Shown one piece after another: positions 28,848-37,157 of a DNA stretch of 56,261 nt; the first letter of the stretch is position 1, and each line of letters starts with the position of its first letter. Source of the DNA: Chlorobium sp. (GTDB lineage Bacteria; Bacteroidota; Chlorobiia; Chlorobiales; Chlorobiaceae). Both the position numbers and the translations under genes were made by a program. Location of the stretch: NCBI GenBank assembly GCA_005843815.1, contig SZYA01000021.1:1-56261 (forward strand). The letters are read 5' to 3'. The notes beneath the pieces are model-generated. The model ran no database searches. It was not told the DNA's origin and saw only the letters and a program-made list of their open reading frames with translations.

Positions 28848-29014
28848 GCGTTCAGGCCAATCGTCACGGGTTTGCCGTTAATCTCAACGTTGGTGACCGT
28901 GTTGCCATGCGTGCTTGCCACGACGAGCGTTTTGCCGGATGATGAAGGTGTTGGCTTTTCAAGGTCTATTTCAATACAGAGCTTGTTGTTTTTAATTTCG
29001 ACGGTCATGGCCAT
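28832..29014 (-). CDS. Small conserved hypothetical protein (60 aa)
   Basis: A 60-residue protein starting MAMTVEIKNNKLCIEIDL, then SSSGKTLVVASTHGNT and a NGKPVTIGLNAYIKP end. The pattern 'VVASTHGN...NGKPVxIGLNAYI' is familiar from short proteins of unknown function in diverse bacteria. AGGAG 8 bases upstream of the ATG at 29014 supports real translation. It overlaps the convergent exporter gene by 16 bases and is divergent from the accessory helicase at 29191. Its function is unknown. It may be ordinary, or a partner of the helicase locus. Confidence 0.7.
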   Translation of the reverse strand: MAMTVEIKNNKLCIEIDLEKPTPSSSGKTLVVASTHGNTVTNVEINGKPVTIGLNAYIKP

Positions 29015-29125
29015 TGGTGAGACTCCTGTTTTGTTTTTGTGAGTGTAAAAGCTGAATATACGAAATTATTGCTTTCTCATGGGTATTTTATCGCTTCGAC
29101 TTTATTGCTGAAAAAAGTTACCTTG

Positions 29126-29150
29126 AAAAACATCTTTCCGCGATGTTTTT
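29126..29150. promoter_or_regulatory. Inverted repeat immediately upstream of the helicase gene
   Basis: The 9-base arms AAAAACATC and GATGTTTTT pair perfectly around a 7-base loop (TTTCCGC), 41 bases before the helicase start. A -10-like TATATG lies 7 bases further on. The symmetry and position fit an operator at the helicase promoter. A small attenuator hairpin is the alternative, because a T-run ends the right arm. Confidence 0.45.
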
Positions 29151-29190
29151 TGCGTTATATGAGTCGTGAGTGTACTGAAGTCGTCGTCAA

Positions 29191-32100
29191 ATGAAAATTC
29201 TTGAATATACAGGTCTTGATACCTCAAGCGTCAAAGCAGGCTATCGCAAGGTGAAGGATGCGCTTGCCCGTGACGATTTTCGTGCAGCCCAGGTCAAGAA
29301 ACTGGTTAACCTGACGCATGGAAAGTTTTACAGGGCGAAACTTGACGCAGCCAATCGGTTGCTTTTTACCTTGGTGCGTCATGGCGATGAGGTCTGTGCC
29401 CTGATGCTGGAGGTTATTGCCAACCACAATTATGGTAAATCCCGTTTTTTGCGAGGCGCAGAGATTGATGACTCAAAAATTCCAGATATTGATGCCTGTG
29501 ATGCGATAAAGGAGGCAGAGCCTTTACGTTACCTCCATCCCGAGCACACGGCCATTCATCTTCTCGACAAGCCCATCTCCTTTGATGATGCCCAGGAGTC
29601 TGTGTATCGCCAAAAGCATCCATTGATTATTGTTGGCAGCGCCGGCAGTGGAAAAACCGCTCTGATGCTTGAGAAGCTCAAACATGCTGAAGGCGAGGTA
29701 CTCTATGTTACCCATTCGGTTTATCTTGCCCAGAATGCCCGAAACATTTACTATGCCAATGGTTTTGAGCACTCGGGCCAGGAGGCGCAGTTTCTTTCAT
29801 ACCTTGAATTTGTAGAGTCTATTCGTGTCCCTTCCGGTCGGGAAGCGACGTGGCGCGATTTTTCAGCCTGGTTTTTAAGGATGCAGAACTCCTTTAAAGG
29901 TATTGATGCTCATCAGGCCTTTGAGGAGATTCGCGGTGTCATTACTGCTGGGGAAGGAGCTGTTCTGAACCGCGATGACTATCGGATCCTCGGGATTCGA
30001 CAATCTATTTTTCCTGAACATCAGCGTGACACGCTTTACGATCTCTTCGAAAAATATCGACAGTGGCTTGCTGATGAGGAGCTATTCGACCTGAATCTGG
30101 TGGCCCATGAATGGATTGCAACCCCCCGATACGATTTTATTGTTATTGATGAGGTGCAGGATTTGACGATAGCGCAGCTCTCATTGGTGCTGAAGATGCT
30201 TAAAAAACGGGGCCACTTTATTCTCTGTGGCGATTCCAACCAGATTGTACATCCCAACTTTTTCGCCTGGAGTCAGGTCAAAACGCTCTTCTGGAATGAT
30301 CCGAAACTGGCTGGTCAGCAGCAGTTGAGTGTGCTCACTGCCAATTTTCGTAATGGAACCGAAGCGACCAGAATTTCCAATCAACTGCTTAAAATCAAGC
30401 ATCAGCGTTTTGGTTCTATTGATCGGGAGAGCAACTTTCTGGTTCAGGCTGTGGGAGGGGAGCCGGGGCAGGTGGTACTGATGGCCGACAAGGATGCGGC
30501 AAAGCGAGATCTCGACAAAAAAACGAAACAATCAACCCGTTTTGCGGTGCTGGTGATGCGTGATGAGGATAAACTGGAGGCACGAAAACATTTCGCAACA
30601 CCTCTTCTCTTCTCGATTCATGAAGCCAAAGGGCTGGAGTATGAGAATATCGTCCTCTTCAAGTTTGTTTCAGGCAATCGATCGGAGTTTAATGAAATTG
30701 TTGACGGAGTCTCCCGAGAGGAGCTCTATGTTGAAACGCTTGAGTATCGAAGGGCAAAAGACAAAGGCGACAAATCGCTTGAAGTCTATAAATTTTTTGT
30801 CAATGCAATTTATGTTGCCTTGACGAGGGCGATCAAGAACATCTATATCATTGAATCTGATATTGGCCACAGGCTTTTTACCCTGCTTGATTTGGCGAGT
30901 GCGGGAACGGTGAGCGTGGATGCAGCAGAGTCATCACTTGAAGAGTGGCAGAAGGAGGCCAGAAAGCTTGAGCTTCAGGGCAAACAGGAGCAGGCCGAGG
31001 CGATACGTCGTACTATTCTCAAAGAGGTTCCGCCGCCATGGCCGATATTTGACGAATCTCGTCTGCGAGAGCTTCTTATCAAGGTTTTCCGCGACAAGGT
31101 TCCCGGGAACAAGGCCAAGCAGCAACTTTATGAGTATGCTGCCTGCCATGACGAGCCTGTCTTAGCGGCAAGGCTTTCAGCGGATGCTCAATTTGATGCC
31201 CGCGGCACTTTTGAAGATCATCTGGATACCGTTGGGCGGAAAAGTTATGTCCCCTATTTCAGCTTGCAGACAAAAAATATTCTGAAGCAATGTGAGCAAT
31301 ATGGTATTGATCATCGGTTGCCGATGAATCAGACCCCGCTTATGGCGGCTGCTGCTGCCGGGAATGTGCCGTTGACGGAGGCGTTGCTCGAACGGGGCGC
31401 AGACCGGGAGAAAACCGATCAGTATGGGTACAATGCCCTGCACTGGGCAATGCGCAAAGCTTTTCGCCATCCTGACTATGCCCGCAGAAACTTTGGTACC
31501 CTCTATGAGCAGCTTGCCCCTGCCAGTGTTGATGTCAGCACTGGTGAGCGAATGGTTCGGCTTGATCGCCATCTCTCTGAATACCTCCTTTTCCAGACGC
31601 TTTGGGTGATCTTTAAATCACGTTTTTTAAGAGAGTCCCGTCCTCACTATGGAGCGGTTGACACTCGGCTTATTTTGGATCTCTGGGCCAATTTGCCAGC
31701 CAATGTTGTTACTTCGGAGCGCAATAGGCGTCAGTATCTCTCTTCGGTTCTTGCAAGGAATGAGGTGTCGCGCGATTATGCCTATAACCGTGCATTATTT
31801 CAGCGACTTACCCAAGGGTGGTATCAGTTCAATCCGGCGCTTCTGGTGCGCTCTTCCGATCCCGACAACAAGCCGGGGTGGGTTTCCGTGTTTCGGGCTT
31901 TGAATCTTCCAGTGATTCACGAGTTTGCTTATGAGGCTTCGTTACCCCGGCTTGAGCAATGCTTTTTGACAGCGGGAATGAGGTCGCCAGCCCCCTCTGT
32001 AAGTGGTGAGCAGGCAGTTATCCGCATGGAAGAGCTTGAGAAGATGCGTGAACGATCACGAGAGCTGTATCGTCTACAGCGAGAACAGGAAGAGCAGAGA

Positions 32101-32250
32101 AAAAGTGATGTTATTGAGGCTTATCGTAAGGCTCTGGAACAAAAAAAGCAGCTTGCCATAGAAAAGCAGGCAAGGAGAGCCACGAAGCAAATTACAAAGC
32201 TTGAAAAACAGGAGCAACTGATTAGCCAGCAGTACAACATGGAGTTTTAG
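29191..32250 (+). CDS. RelE/ParE-like domain + SF1 helicase + ankyrin repeats + coiled coil protein
   Basis: A 1019-residue multidomain protein. Residues about 15-95 (KVKDALARDDFRAAQVKKLV, then KFYRAKLDAANRLLFTLV and MLEVIANHNYGKSRFLRG) have the size and strand pattern of RelE/ParE-type toxins. Walker A is VGSAGSGKTAL near 148 and Walker B is FIVIDEVQDLT near 316, followed by FILCGDSNQIVHPN and IHEAKGLEYENIVLF near 475, then FFVNAIYVALTRAIKNIYII near 535: a UvrD/SF1-type helicase. Ankyrin-like repeats follow near 711-770 (NQTPLMAAAAAGNVPLTEAL). The end, about 950-1019, is a charged coiled coil. Domain organisation of this kind fits phage-defence or toxin-antitoxin effectors. The toxin resemblance is by eye and needs structure comparison. 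Confidence 0.8.
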   Translation: MKILEYTGLDTSSVKAGYRKVKDALARDDFRAAQVKKLVNLTHGKFYRAKLDAANRLLFTLVRHGDEVCALMLEVIANHNYGKSRFLRGAEIDDSKIPDIDACDAIKEAEPLRYLHPEHTAIHLLDKPISFDDAQESVYRQKHPLIIVGSAGSGKTALMLEKLKHAEGEVLYVTHSVYLAQNARNIYYANGFEHSGQEAQFLSYLEFVESIRVPSGREATWRDFSAWFLRMQNSFKGIDAHQAFEEIRGVITAGEGAVLNRDDYRILGIRQSIFPEHQRDTLYDLFEKYRQWLADEELFDLNLVAHEWIATPRYDFIVIDEVQDLTIAQLSLVLKMLKKRGHFILCGDSNQIVHPNFFAWSQVKTLFWNDPKLAGQQQLSVLTANFRNGTEATRISNQLLKIKHQRFGSIDRESNFLVQAVGGEPGQVVLMADKDAAKRDLDKKTKQSTRFAVLVMRDEDKLEARKHFATPLLFSIHEAKGLEYENIVLFKFVSGNRSEFNEIVDGVSREELYVETLEYRRAKDKGDKSLEVYKFFVNAIYVALTRAIKNIYIIESDIGHRLFTLLDLASAGTVSVDAAESSLEEWQKEARKLELQGKQEQAEAIRRTILKEVPPPWPIFDESRLRELLIKVFRDKVPGNKAKQQLYEYAACHDEPVLAARLSADAQFDARGTFEDHLDTVGRKSYVPYFSLQTKNILKQCEQYGIDHRLPMNQTPLMAAAAAGNVPLTEALLERGADREKTDQYGYNALHWAMRKAFRHPDYARRNFGTLYEQLAPASVDVSTGERMVRLDRHLSEYLLFQTLWVIFKSRFLRESRPHYGAVDTRLILDLWANLPANVVTSERNRRQYLSSVLARNEVSRDYAYNRALFQRLTQGWYQFNPALLVRSSDPDNKPGWVSVFRALNLPVIHEFAYEASLPRLEQCFLTAGMRSPAPSVSGEQAVIRMEELEKMRERSRELYRLQREQEEQRKSDVIEAYRKALEQKKQLAIEKQARRATKQITKLEKQEQLISQQYNMEF

Positions 32251-32278
32251 ACCCATCTTCCCTTCTGGAGGATTGGGG

Positions 32279-32335
32279 ATGGCGCAATGTCGTTACAACA
32301 AACAACAGAAGTTCAAAACATACCATTTATCATGA
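32279..32335 (+). other. Possible 18-codon leader ORF ahead of the HD gene
   Basis: A GGAGG site at 32267-32271 is ideally spaced (7 bases) from an ATG at 32279 that opens an 18-codon frame. Its TGA overlaps an in-frame ATG (32332) of the HD-protein gene as ATGA, the arrangement of translational coupling. Coincidence is possible, and the HD protein may simply start at 32287. Confidence 0.3.
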
Positions 32336-32895
32336 AGCATATTGAACTGCATGACATGGAAGTCATGACCACTTATGCCTTGCTTGACGATCTGTTGTTG
32401 GGGTATAAAGAGCTCTTGGGGGGCGATTATGATTCATACAGAAATCACTGTATGCGTGTTTTCAACTTTTGCCGTGCTTTTGCCGGAGATAGTGCTGATG
32501 CTGCGAATAAAATTGCTCTTGCCGCCCTCTTCCATGATCTCGGGATATGGAGCGACATCACTTTTGATTACATTGTGCCCTCTCAATTACTCGCCAGACG
32601 TTACCTCGAAAAATGTGGCAGGGTTGACTGGATTGATGAAATAGAGGCCATGATCGGTGAGCATCACAAGCTTACCCGGTACAGGGTAAATCCGTTGTGG
32701 CTGGTGGAGTCATTCAGAAAAGCGGACTGGATTGATATTTCTGGAGGAATGCTTCGTTTCCGTTTGCCGGATGATTATGTTACCGATGTGCTTGAAGCAT
32801 TTCCAAATGAAGGATTCCATAAAAAACTTGCACAACTTTCTGTTGATCGCCTGAAAACTCATCCATTCAGTCCATTACCTATGGTTAAATTCTAG
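32287..32895 (+). CDS. HD-domain phosphohydrolase-like protein
   Basis: A 202-residue protein with an HD-type metal centre: H54-containing YRNHCMRVFNFC, then ALAALFHDLGIWSD (the HD pair near residue 82), IGEHHKLTRY near 124 and FRKADWIDISGG near 146, which together give the H...HD...H...D ligand set. HD enzymes cleave phosphates from nucleotides or cyclic dinucleotides. The substrate is unknown. It starts 36 bases after the multidomain helicase on the same strand, with no terminator between, so a two-gene operon is likely. Alternative start at 32332 gives MKHIELHDME. Confidence 0.78.
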   Translation: MSLQQTTEVQNIPFIMKHIELHDMEVMTTYALLDDLLLGYKELLGGDYDSYRNHCMRVFNFCRAFAGDSADAANKIALAALFHDLGIWSDITFDYIVPSQLLARRYLEKCGRVDWIDEIEAMIGEHHKLTRYRVNPLWLVESFRKADWIDISGGMLRFRLPDDYVTDVLEAFPNEGFHKKLAQLSVDRLKTHPFSPLPMVKF

Positions 32896-33120
32896 AACAT
32901 GAGTTTTCGCTGCTCATGGGCAATCTATTTCAGGAGTAGCATGTCAATGTTGTTGGCGATTGTTATATATTTTGGCTCGCGCAGAGTTCAAATGCACAAA
33001 ATTGCGCCCTTGTCAGAGGGTATGCATTTGTTGGGTTAACCCCTCAAGTAAATTATTCAGGGGTCTTGATGTGGCTGAAAGACAAACTTTTTCTGTTTAA
33101 CATTCAAAACGGAGGTAGTA

Positions 33121-34206
33121 ATGCAAAGTAACCAGACCTTTGCTGATCTCTTCAGGGCCAGGGGGGTAAGCCGTCGTGACTTTCTCAAGTTTTGCTCCCT
33201 CACCTCAGTTTATCTTGGTCTCTCACCATCCATTGCTCCGGCTCTTGTTGAGGCGATGGAGAACAAACCACGCACTCCTGTTTTATGGATTCACGGCCTT
33301 GAGTGTACCTGCTGCTCTGAATCTTTTATTCGCTCTTCCCACCCAACAATTGAGAATCTTCTTTTCAACATGATCTCGCTGGACTATGATGATTTGCTCA
33401 GCGCTGCTGCGGGCCATCAGTTGGAGGCGGTGCGCAAAAAGATCATGAAGGAGTACAAGGGTAAATATATTCTGGCCGTTGAGGGAAATGTCTCGACCAA
33501 AGATGATGGCGTTTATTGTATGGTTGGTGGTGATTCATTCCTCAATATTCTGAAGGAGACAGCGGCGGATGCGGCGGCAATTATTGCATGGGGCTCCTGC
33601 GCCTCGTTTGGGTGTGTACAGAATGCAGCACCAAACCCTTCGGGCGCAGCGCCGGTTTCTGATATTATCAAGGACAAGCCCATTGTCAAAGTGCCGGGGT
33701 GCCCACCAATCTCCGAGGTGATGACCGGGGTTATTGCTCATTTCCACACTTTTGGCACCCTTCCTGAACTTGATCGTCTTGGTCGTCCCAAAGCCTTTTA
33801 TAACACCCGTATTCACGATAAATGCTATCGTCGCGCCTTCTTTGATGCAGGGATGTTTGTCACAAGTTTTGATGATGAAGCAACCCGGAAGGGGTGGTGT
33901 CTTTACAAAATGGGATGCAAGGGGCCAACCACCTACAACTCATGCTCCAAAATTCAGTGGAATGGAGGAACCAGTTTCCCGATAGGTTCAGGCCACCCCT
34001 GCATTGGCTGTTCAGAGCCAAATTTCTGGGACAAGGGGCCTTTTTATGAGAGACTTGCGTCGGTTCCATTTCTCGGCAGCGACAGTAATGCTGACAAGAT
34101 TGGTATGGTTGCTGTTGGCGCTGCCGTCGCAGGCGCTGCCGCTCATGCAGCCGTTACTGCTGTAAAGAAGGTGAAATCAGACAAGCTTGGTAATGATAAA
34201 GCATAA
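33121..34206 (+). CDS. hyaA: [NiFe] uptake hydrogenase small subunit, six-cysteine (oxygen-tolerant) type
   Basis: A 361-residue group 1 small subunit carrying the iron-sulfur clusters. The start includes a Tat signal, SRRDFLK (residues 17-23). The proximal-cluster motif is [11 protein letters not shown] (Cys62, Cys64 and Cys65), [12 protein letters not shown] supplies two more Cys, and [11 protein letters not shown] supplies the last. The Cys64 and the second Cys in GSCASFGC are the supernumerary cysteines found in oxygen-tolerant hydrogenases such as E. coli Hyd-1, where they hold a [4Fe-3S] cluster. The C-terminus is a hydrophobic anchor, [15 protein letters not shown]. It is the first gene of hyaABCD, with GGAGG 5 bases upstream. 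Confidence 0.95.
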   Translation: MQSNQTFADLFRARGVSRRDFLKFCSLTSVYLGLSPSIAPALVEAMENKPRTPVLWIHGLECTCCSESFIRSSHPTIENLLFNMISLDYDDLLSAAAGHQLEAVRKKIMKEYKGKYILAVEGNVSTKDDGVYCMVGGDSFLNILKETAADAAAIIAWGSCASFGCVQNAAPNPSGAAPVSDIIKDKPIVKVPGCPPISEVMTGVIAHFHTFGTLPELDRLGRPKAFYNTRIHDKCYRRAFFDAGMFVTSFDDEATRKGWCLYKMGCKGPTTYNSCSKIQWNGGTSFPIGSGHPCIGCSEPNFWDKGPFYERLASVPFLGSDSNADKIGMVAVGAAVAGAAAHAAVTAVKKVKSDKLGNDKA

Positions 34207-34221
34207 TCAGGGAGTAAACTT

Positions 34222-35940
34222 ATGGCTAAAAAAATAGTTGTTGACCCGATTCCCCGTATTGAGGGGCATCTGAGAATAGAGGCGACGCTGAATGAAAGCA
34301 ATGTTATTGAGGAGGCCTACTCTACTGGCACGATGTGGCGCGGTATTGAGGTTATTCTCAAGGGTCGTGATCCAAGAGATGCCTGGGCCTTTACGGAACG
34401 CATTTGTGGTGTCTGTACAACGGTTCATGCTCTTGCGTCGGTAAGGTGCGTTGAGGATGCCCTTGGAATCGCCATTCCCACCAATGCCCGTATTATCAGA
34501 AACCTGATGAATGCCACCCAGGTTACCCAGGATCACCTGGTTCATTTTTACCATCTTCATGCGCTTGACTGGGTTGATGTTGTCAGCGCTCTCAAGGCAG
34601 ATCCAAAACAGGCATCTGCCATTGCCCAGAGCATCTCCCCATGGCCGAAGTCGTCGGTTGGCTACTTCAAGGATCTCCAGCAGCGTCTGGTCGGGTTTGT
34701 TGAAAGTGGACAGCTTGGTATTTTCTCGAATGGTTACTGGGGCCATCCTGCCTACAAGCTTCCAGCGGAAGTGAATCTGATCGCGGTGGCACACTATCTG
34801 GAGGCGCTTGATTTCCAGAAGGAGATCATCAAGATCCACACGATTTTCGGTGGCAAAAATCCCCATCCAAATTATCTGGTGGGTGGTATGGCTTGTGCCA
34901 TTGATCCCAACAGCGATACGGCGATCAATATTGAGCGCTTGATGATGATCAAGAAAATCATTGACGACACCAACACCTTTATTGACCAGGTCTACATTCC
35001 TGATCTTATTGCTATCGCCGGATATTACAAGGGGTGGCTCTATGGTGGCGGACTGGGTAACTATCTCAGTTATGGTGATTTTCCTGAAACGACTCTTGAT
35101 GATTTCAAGACGCTGCTTTGGCCAAGAGGCGCTATTCTCAACAAGGATCTTGCCAATGTTATTGATGTTGATCCAAGGGATGCCGCTCAGGTTACCGAGG
35201 AGGTGAGCCACAGTTGGTACACCTATTCTGGAGGTGACGACAAGGGGCTTCATCCATGGAAAGGCGAGACAACGCCGAGTTATACAGGTCCGAAACCTCC
35301 TTTTGAACATCTTGATACCAGCAAAAAGTACAGTTGGCTCAAGACACCACGCTGGAAGAACCACGCGATGGAGGTTGGTCCGCTTGCCAGGGTACTGGTC
35401 GCTTATGCCAAAGGAGATCCGATGATCAAGGAGACCGTTGGTCTGGTGCTCTCGAAGCTTGAAGTTGGGCCGGAAGCGCTCTTCTCGACACTTGGTCGTA
35501 CCGCTGCGCGTGGCATTGAGTGCAAGCAGACTGCTGGTTTCATGACTCATTATTACGATCAACTGATTGCCAACATTAAAACGGGTGATTACCGCACCTT
35601 TAACAGTGAACATTGGGATCCCGCCTCCTGGCCTGAAGAGTGCAAGGGATTCGGTTATACTGAAGCACCGCGAGGTTCACTTGGTCACTGGATTCAGATC
35701 AAGGAGAAGAAGATCAAGGAGTACCAGATTGTGGTGCCCTCCACCTGGAATGCCTCGCCACGTGATGTCAATGGTAATCCCGGAGCTTACGAGTCTGCGC
35801 TGAAGGGGACACCGATGATCAATCCTGAACAGCCTCTTGAGATTCTCAGAACGGTGCACTCATTCGATCCCTGTCTTGCCTGTGCCTCTCATCTTTTTGA
35901 TATGAATGGCAAGGAGATTACCTCGGTAACAATCGTCTAA
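34222..35940 (+). CDS. hyaB: [NiFe] uptake hydrogenase large subunit
   Basis: A 572-residue large subunit holding the Ni-Fe site. The L1 motif is ERICGVCTTVHALASVR near residue 58 and the L2 motif is DPCLACASH near the C-terminus, giving the four Cys ligands. The 15 residues after the final His (LFDMNGKEITSVTIV) are the C-terminal extension that a maturation protease removes after metal insertion. That protease, hyaD, lies two genes downstream. The large subunit is exported by riding on the Tat signal of HyaA. The spacer to hyaA is 15 bases. It oxidises H2 in the periplasm. Confidence 0.96.
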   Translation: MAKKIVVDPIPRIEGHLRIEATLNESNVIEEAYSTGTMWRGIEVILKGRDPRDAWAFTERICGVCTTVHALASVRCVEDALGIAIPTNARIIRNLMNATQVTQDHLVHFYHLHALDWVDVVSALKADPKQASAIAQSISPWPKSSVGYFKDLQQRLVGFVESGQLGIFSNGYWGHPAYKLPAEVNLIAVAHYLEALDFQKEIIKIHTIFGGKNPHPNYLVGGMACAIDPNSDTAINIERLMMIKKIIDDTNTFIDQVYIPDLIAIAGYYKGWLYGGGLGNYLSYGDFPETTLDDFKTLLWPRGAILNKDLANVIDVDPRDAAQVTEEVSHSWYTYSGGDDKGLHPWKGETTPSYTGPKPPFEHLDTSKKYSWLKTPRWKNHAMEVGPLARVLVAYAKGDPMIKETVGLVLSKLEVGPEALFSTLGRTAARGIECKQTAGFMTHYYDQLIANIKTGDYRTFNSEHWDPASWPEECKGFGYTEAPRGSLGHWIQIKEKKIKEYQIVVPSTWNASPRDVNGNPGAYESALKGTPMINPEQPLEILRTVHSFDPCLACASHLFDMNGKEITSVTIV

Positions 35941-35953
35941 ACGGAGCGGTGTC

Positions 35954-36637
35954 ATGGGTAGAATAATTGAAGAGATCTATGTCTGGAGGCTGCCGGTCAG
36001 GTTTTACCATTGGATCAATGCCCTGTGTATGGTGGCTCTTTTTGCAACTGGTCTGTATATTGCAGCTCCGGTATTGAATCCCGCTCTTGGTGAGGCCGTA
36101 TGGCAGAAGGGCATGGCATGGTGGCGCTATCTCCATTTTGTTTTCGCTTTTATCTTTATTGCCAATTTTTTGTTTCGCTTGTATTGGGCACTCTTCGGCG
36201 GCGACAAATATGCACGATTTGGTGGATTCAGGCCGTGGTCACCGGCCTGGTGGGGAAAACCTTTCAGGGAGCAGGTTGAGTCCTATCTTTTTTTGCGATC
36301 GGATGAGCCCAACTATGTTGGCCATAATCCTGTTGCAGCTTTAGCTCATTTTATTTTCATTTTCTGTGGCTCGACCTTTATGATTCTTTCCGGTCTGGCG
36401 ATGTACGGCGAGAATAATCCGGGCGGCTTCAACGGAGTATGGTTTGGCTGGCTGATACCGCTGTTTGGTGGCAGTTACAGCTTGCATTTTGCGCATCACC
36501 TTTTAGCCTGGATTTTTCCGGTCTACGTGATCATGCATCTTTATGCGGTTGTTCGTCATGATATTGTTGATCGCACCAGTGTTACCTCTTCTATTATTAC
36601 TGGTTATAAGCACAAGGTCGAGGAAGAGCCGGTATGA
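35954..36637 (+). CDS. hyaC: Ni/Fe-hydrogenase b-type cytochrome subunit
   Basis: A 227-residue membrane dihaem cytochrome b with four hydrophobic helices. It begins EEIYVWRLPVRFYHWINALC, where the first haem-ligand His lies in helix 1. Further His occur in RYLHFVFAFIF and in SLHFAHHLLAWIF/HLYAVVRHD. It takes electrons from the hydrogenase clusters and gives them to menaquinone or chlorobiumquinone, tying H2 oxidation to the photosynthetic or respiratory chain. Only 13 bases separate it from hyaB, and it overlaps hyaD by 4 bases (ATGA). Confidence 0.93.
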   Translation: MGRIIEEIYVWRLPVRFYHWINALCMVALFATGLYIAAPVLNPALGEAVWQKGMAWWRYLHFVFAFIFIANFLFRLYWALFGGDKYARFGGFRPWSPAWWGKPFREQVESYLFLRSDEPNYVGHNPVAALAHFIFIFCGSTFMILSGLAMYGENNPGGFNGVWFGWLIPLFGGSYSLHFAHHLLAWIFPVYVIMHLYAVVRHDIVDRTSVTSSIITGYKHKVEEEPV

Positions 36638-37113
36638 AGTATAACGCTGTCAATGTTATCGGTCTCGGCAATATTCTTTATGGCGATGAGGGTTTTGGGG
36701 TGGCAGCTCTCAACAGTTTCAGGGACTCCTCAAGTTTCCCTGAAACTGTTCGATTTATTGACGGTGGCACCCAGGGGATTGCTCTGCTTGATTATATTGA
36801 AGCATGCGATGCAGTAATCGTTTTTGATGCCTTGATTCCTCTTGAATATGATCGGCGTGTTTATGTCTATCGAAACGATGAACTCCCGGCGTTTATTCAT
36901 CGGAAAATGTCCTCTCATCAGATGGGGTTGAGTGAGATGCTTGGTATTGCAAAACTTCATGGACGGATGCCCCGCGAAATTGTGTTGATTGGTGTTCCAC
37001 CCAAGGAGCTTGAACTTAATGTTGGTCTGAGCAGGGAGATCTCCCTGCTGCTTCCCGAGGCGGTGGAGCAGGCCCGTGCTCTCGTCGATGGGTGGCTGGC
37101 AGAGTCACGGTGA
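36634..37113 (+). CDS. hyaD: Hydrogenase maturation protease HyaD/HupD type
   Basis: A 159-residue endopeptidase of the HycI/HyaD family that trims the C-terminus of the large subunit. The start VIGLGNILYGDEGFGV contains the metal-probing Glu, DGGTQGIALLDYIEACDAVIVFDAL has the conserved Asp, and SSHQMGLSEML supplies the conserved His. The length is normal. It is translationally coupled to hyaC by a 4-base overlap. The other maturation factors (HypA-F) are not in this window and must be encoded elsewhere. Confidence 0.93.
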   Translation: MKYNAVNVIGLGNILYGDEGFGVAALNSFRDSSSFPETVRFIDGGTQGIALLDYIEACDAVIVFDALIPLEYDRRVYVYRNDELPAFIHRKMSSHQMGLSEMLGIAKLHGRMPREIVLIGVPPKELELNVGLSREISLLLPEAVEQARALVDGWLAESR

Positions 37114-37157
37114 CCCCGTTTCAGTCACGGGTGACTCGATGCTGAACGGTGGCAGGT

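Noticed and set aside
32896..33120. Sigma-54 (-24/-12) promoter for the hydrogenase operon
   Set aside because: I looked for the TGGC-N-TTGC pattern and found no properly spaced pair. Only a weak CCCCT/AGGGG hairpin near 33040-33063 is visible.
34207..35613. Long open frame of 468 codons antisense to the hydrogenase large subunit
   Set aside because: The sense frame is an unmistakable HyaB with both Ni-Fe motifs. The antisense translation has no domain pattern and is a shadow of codon bias.
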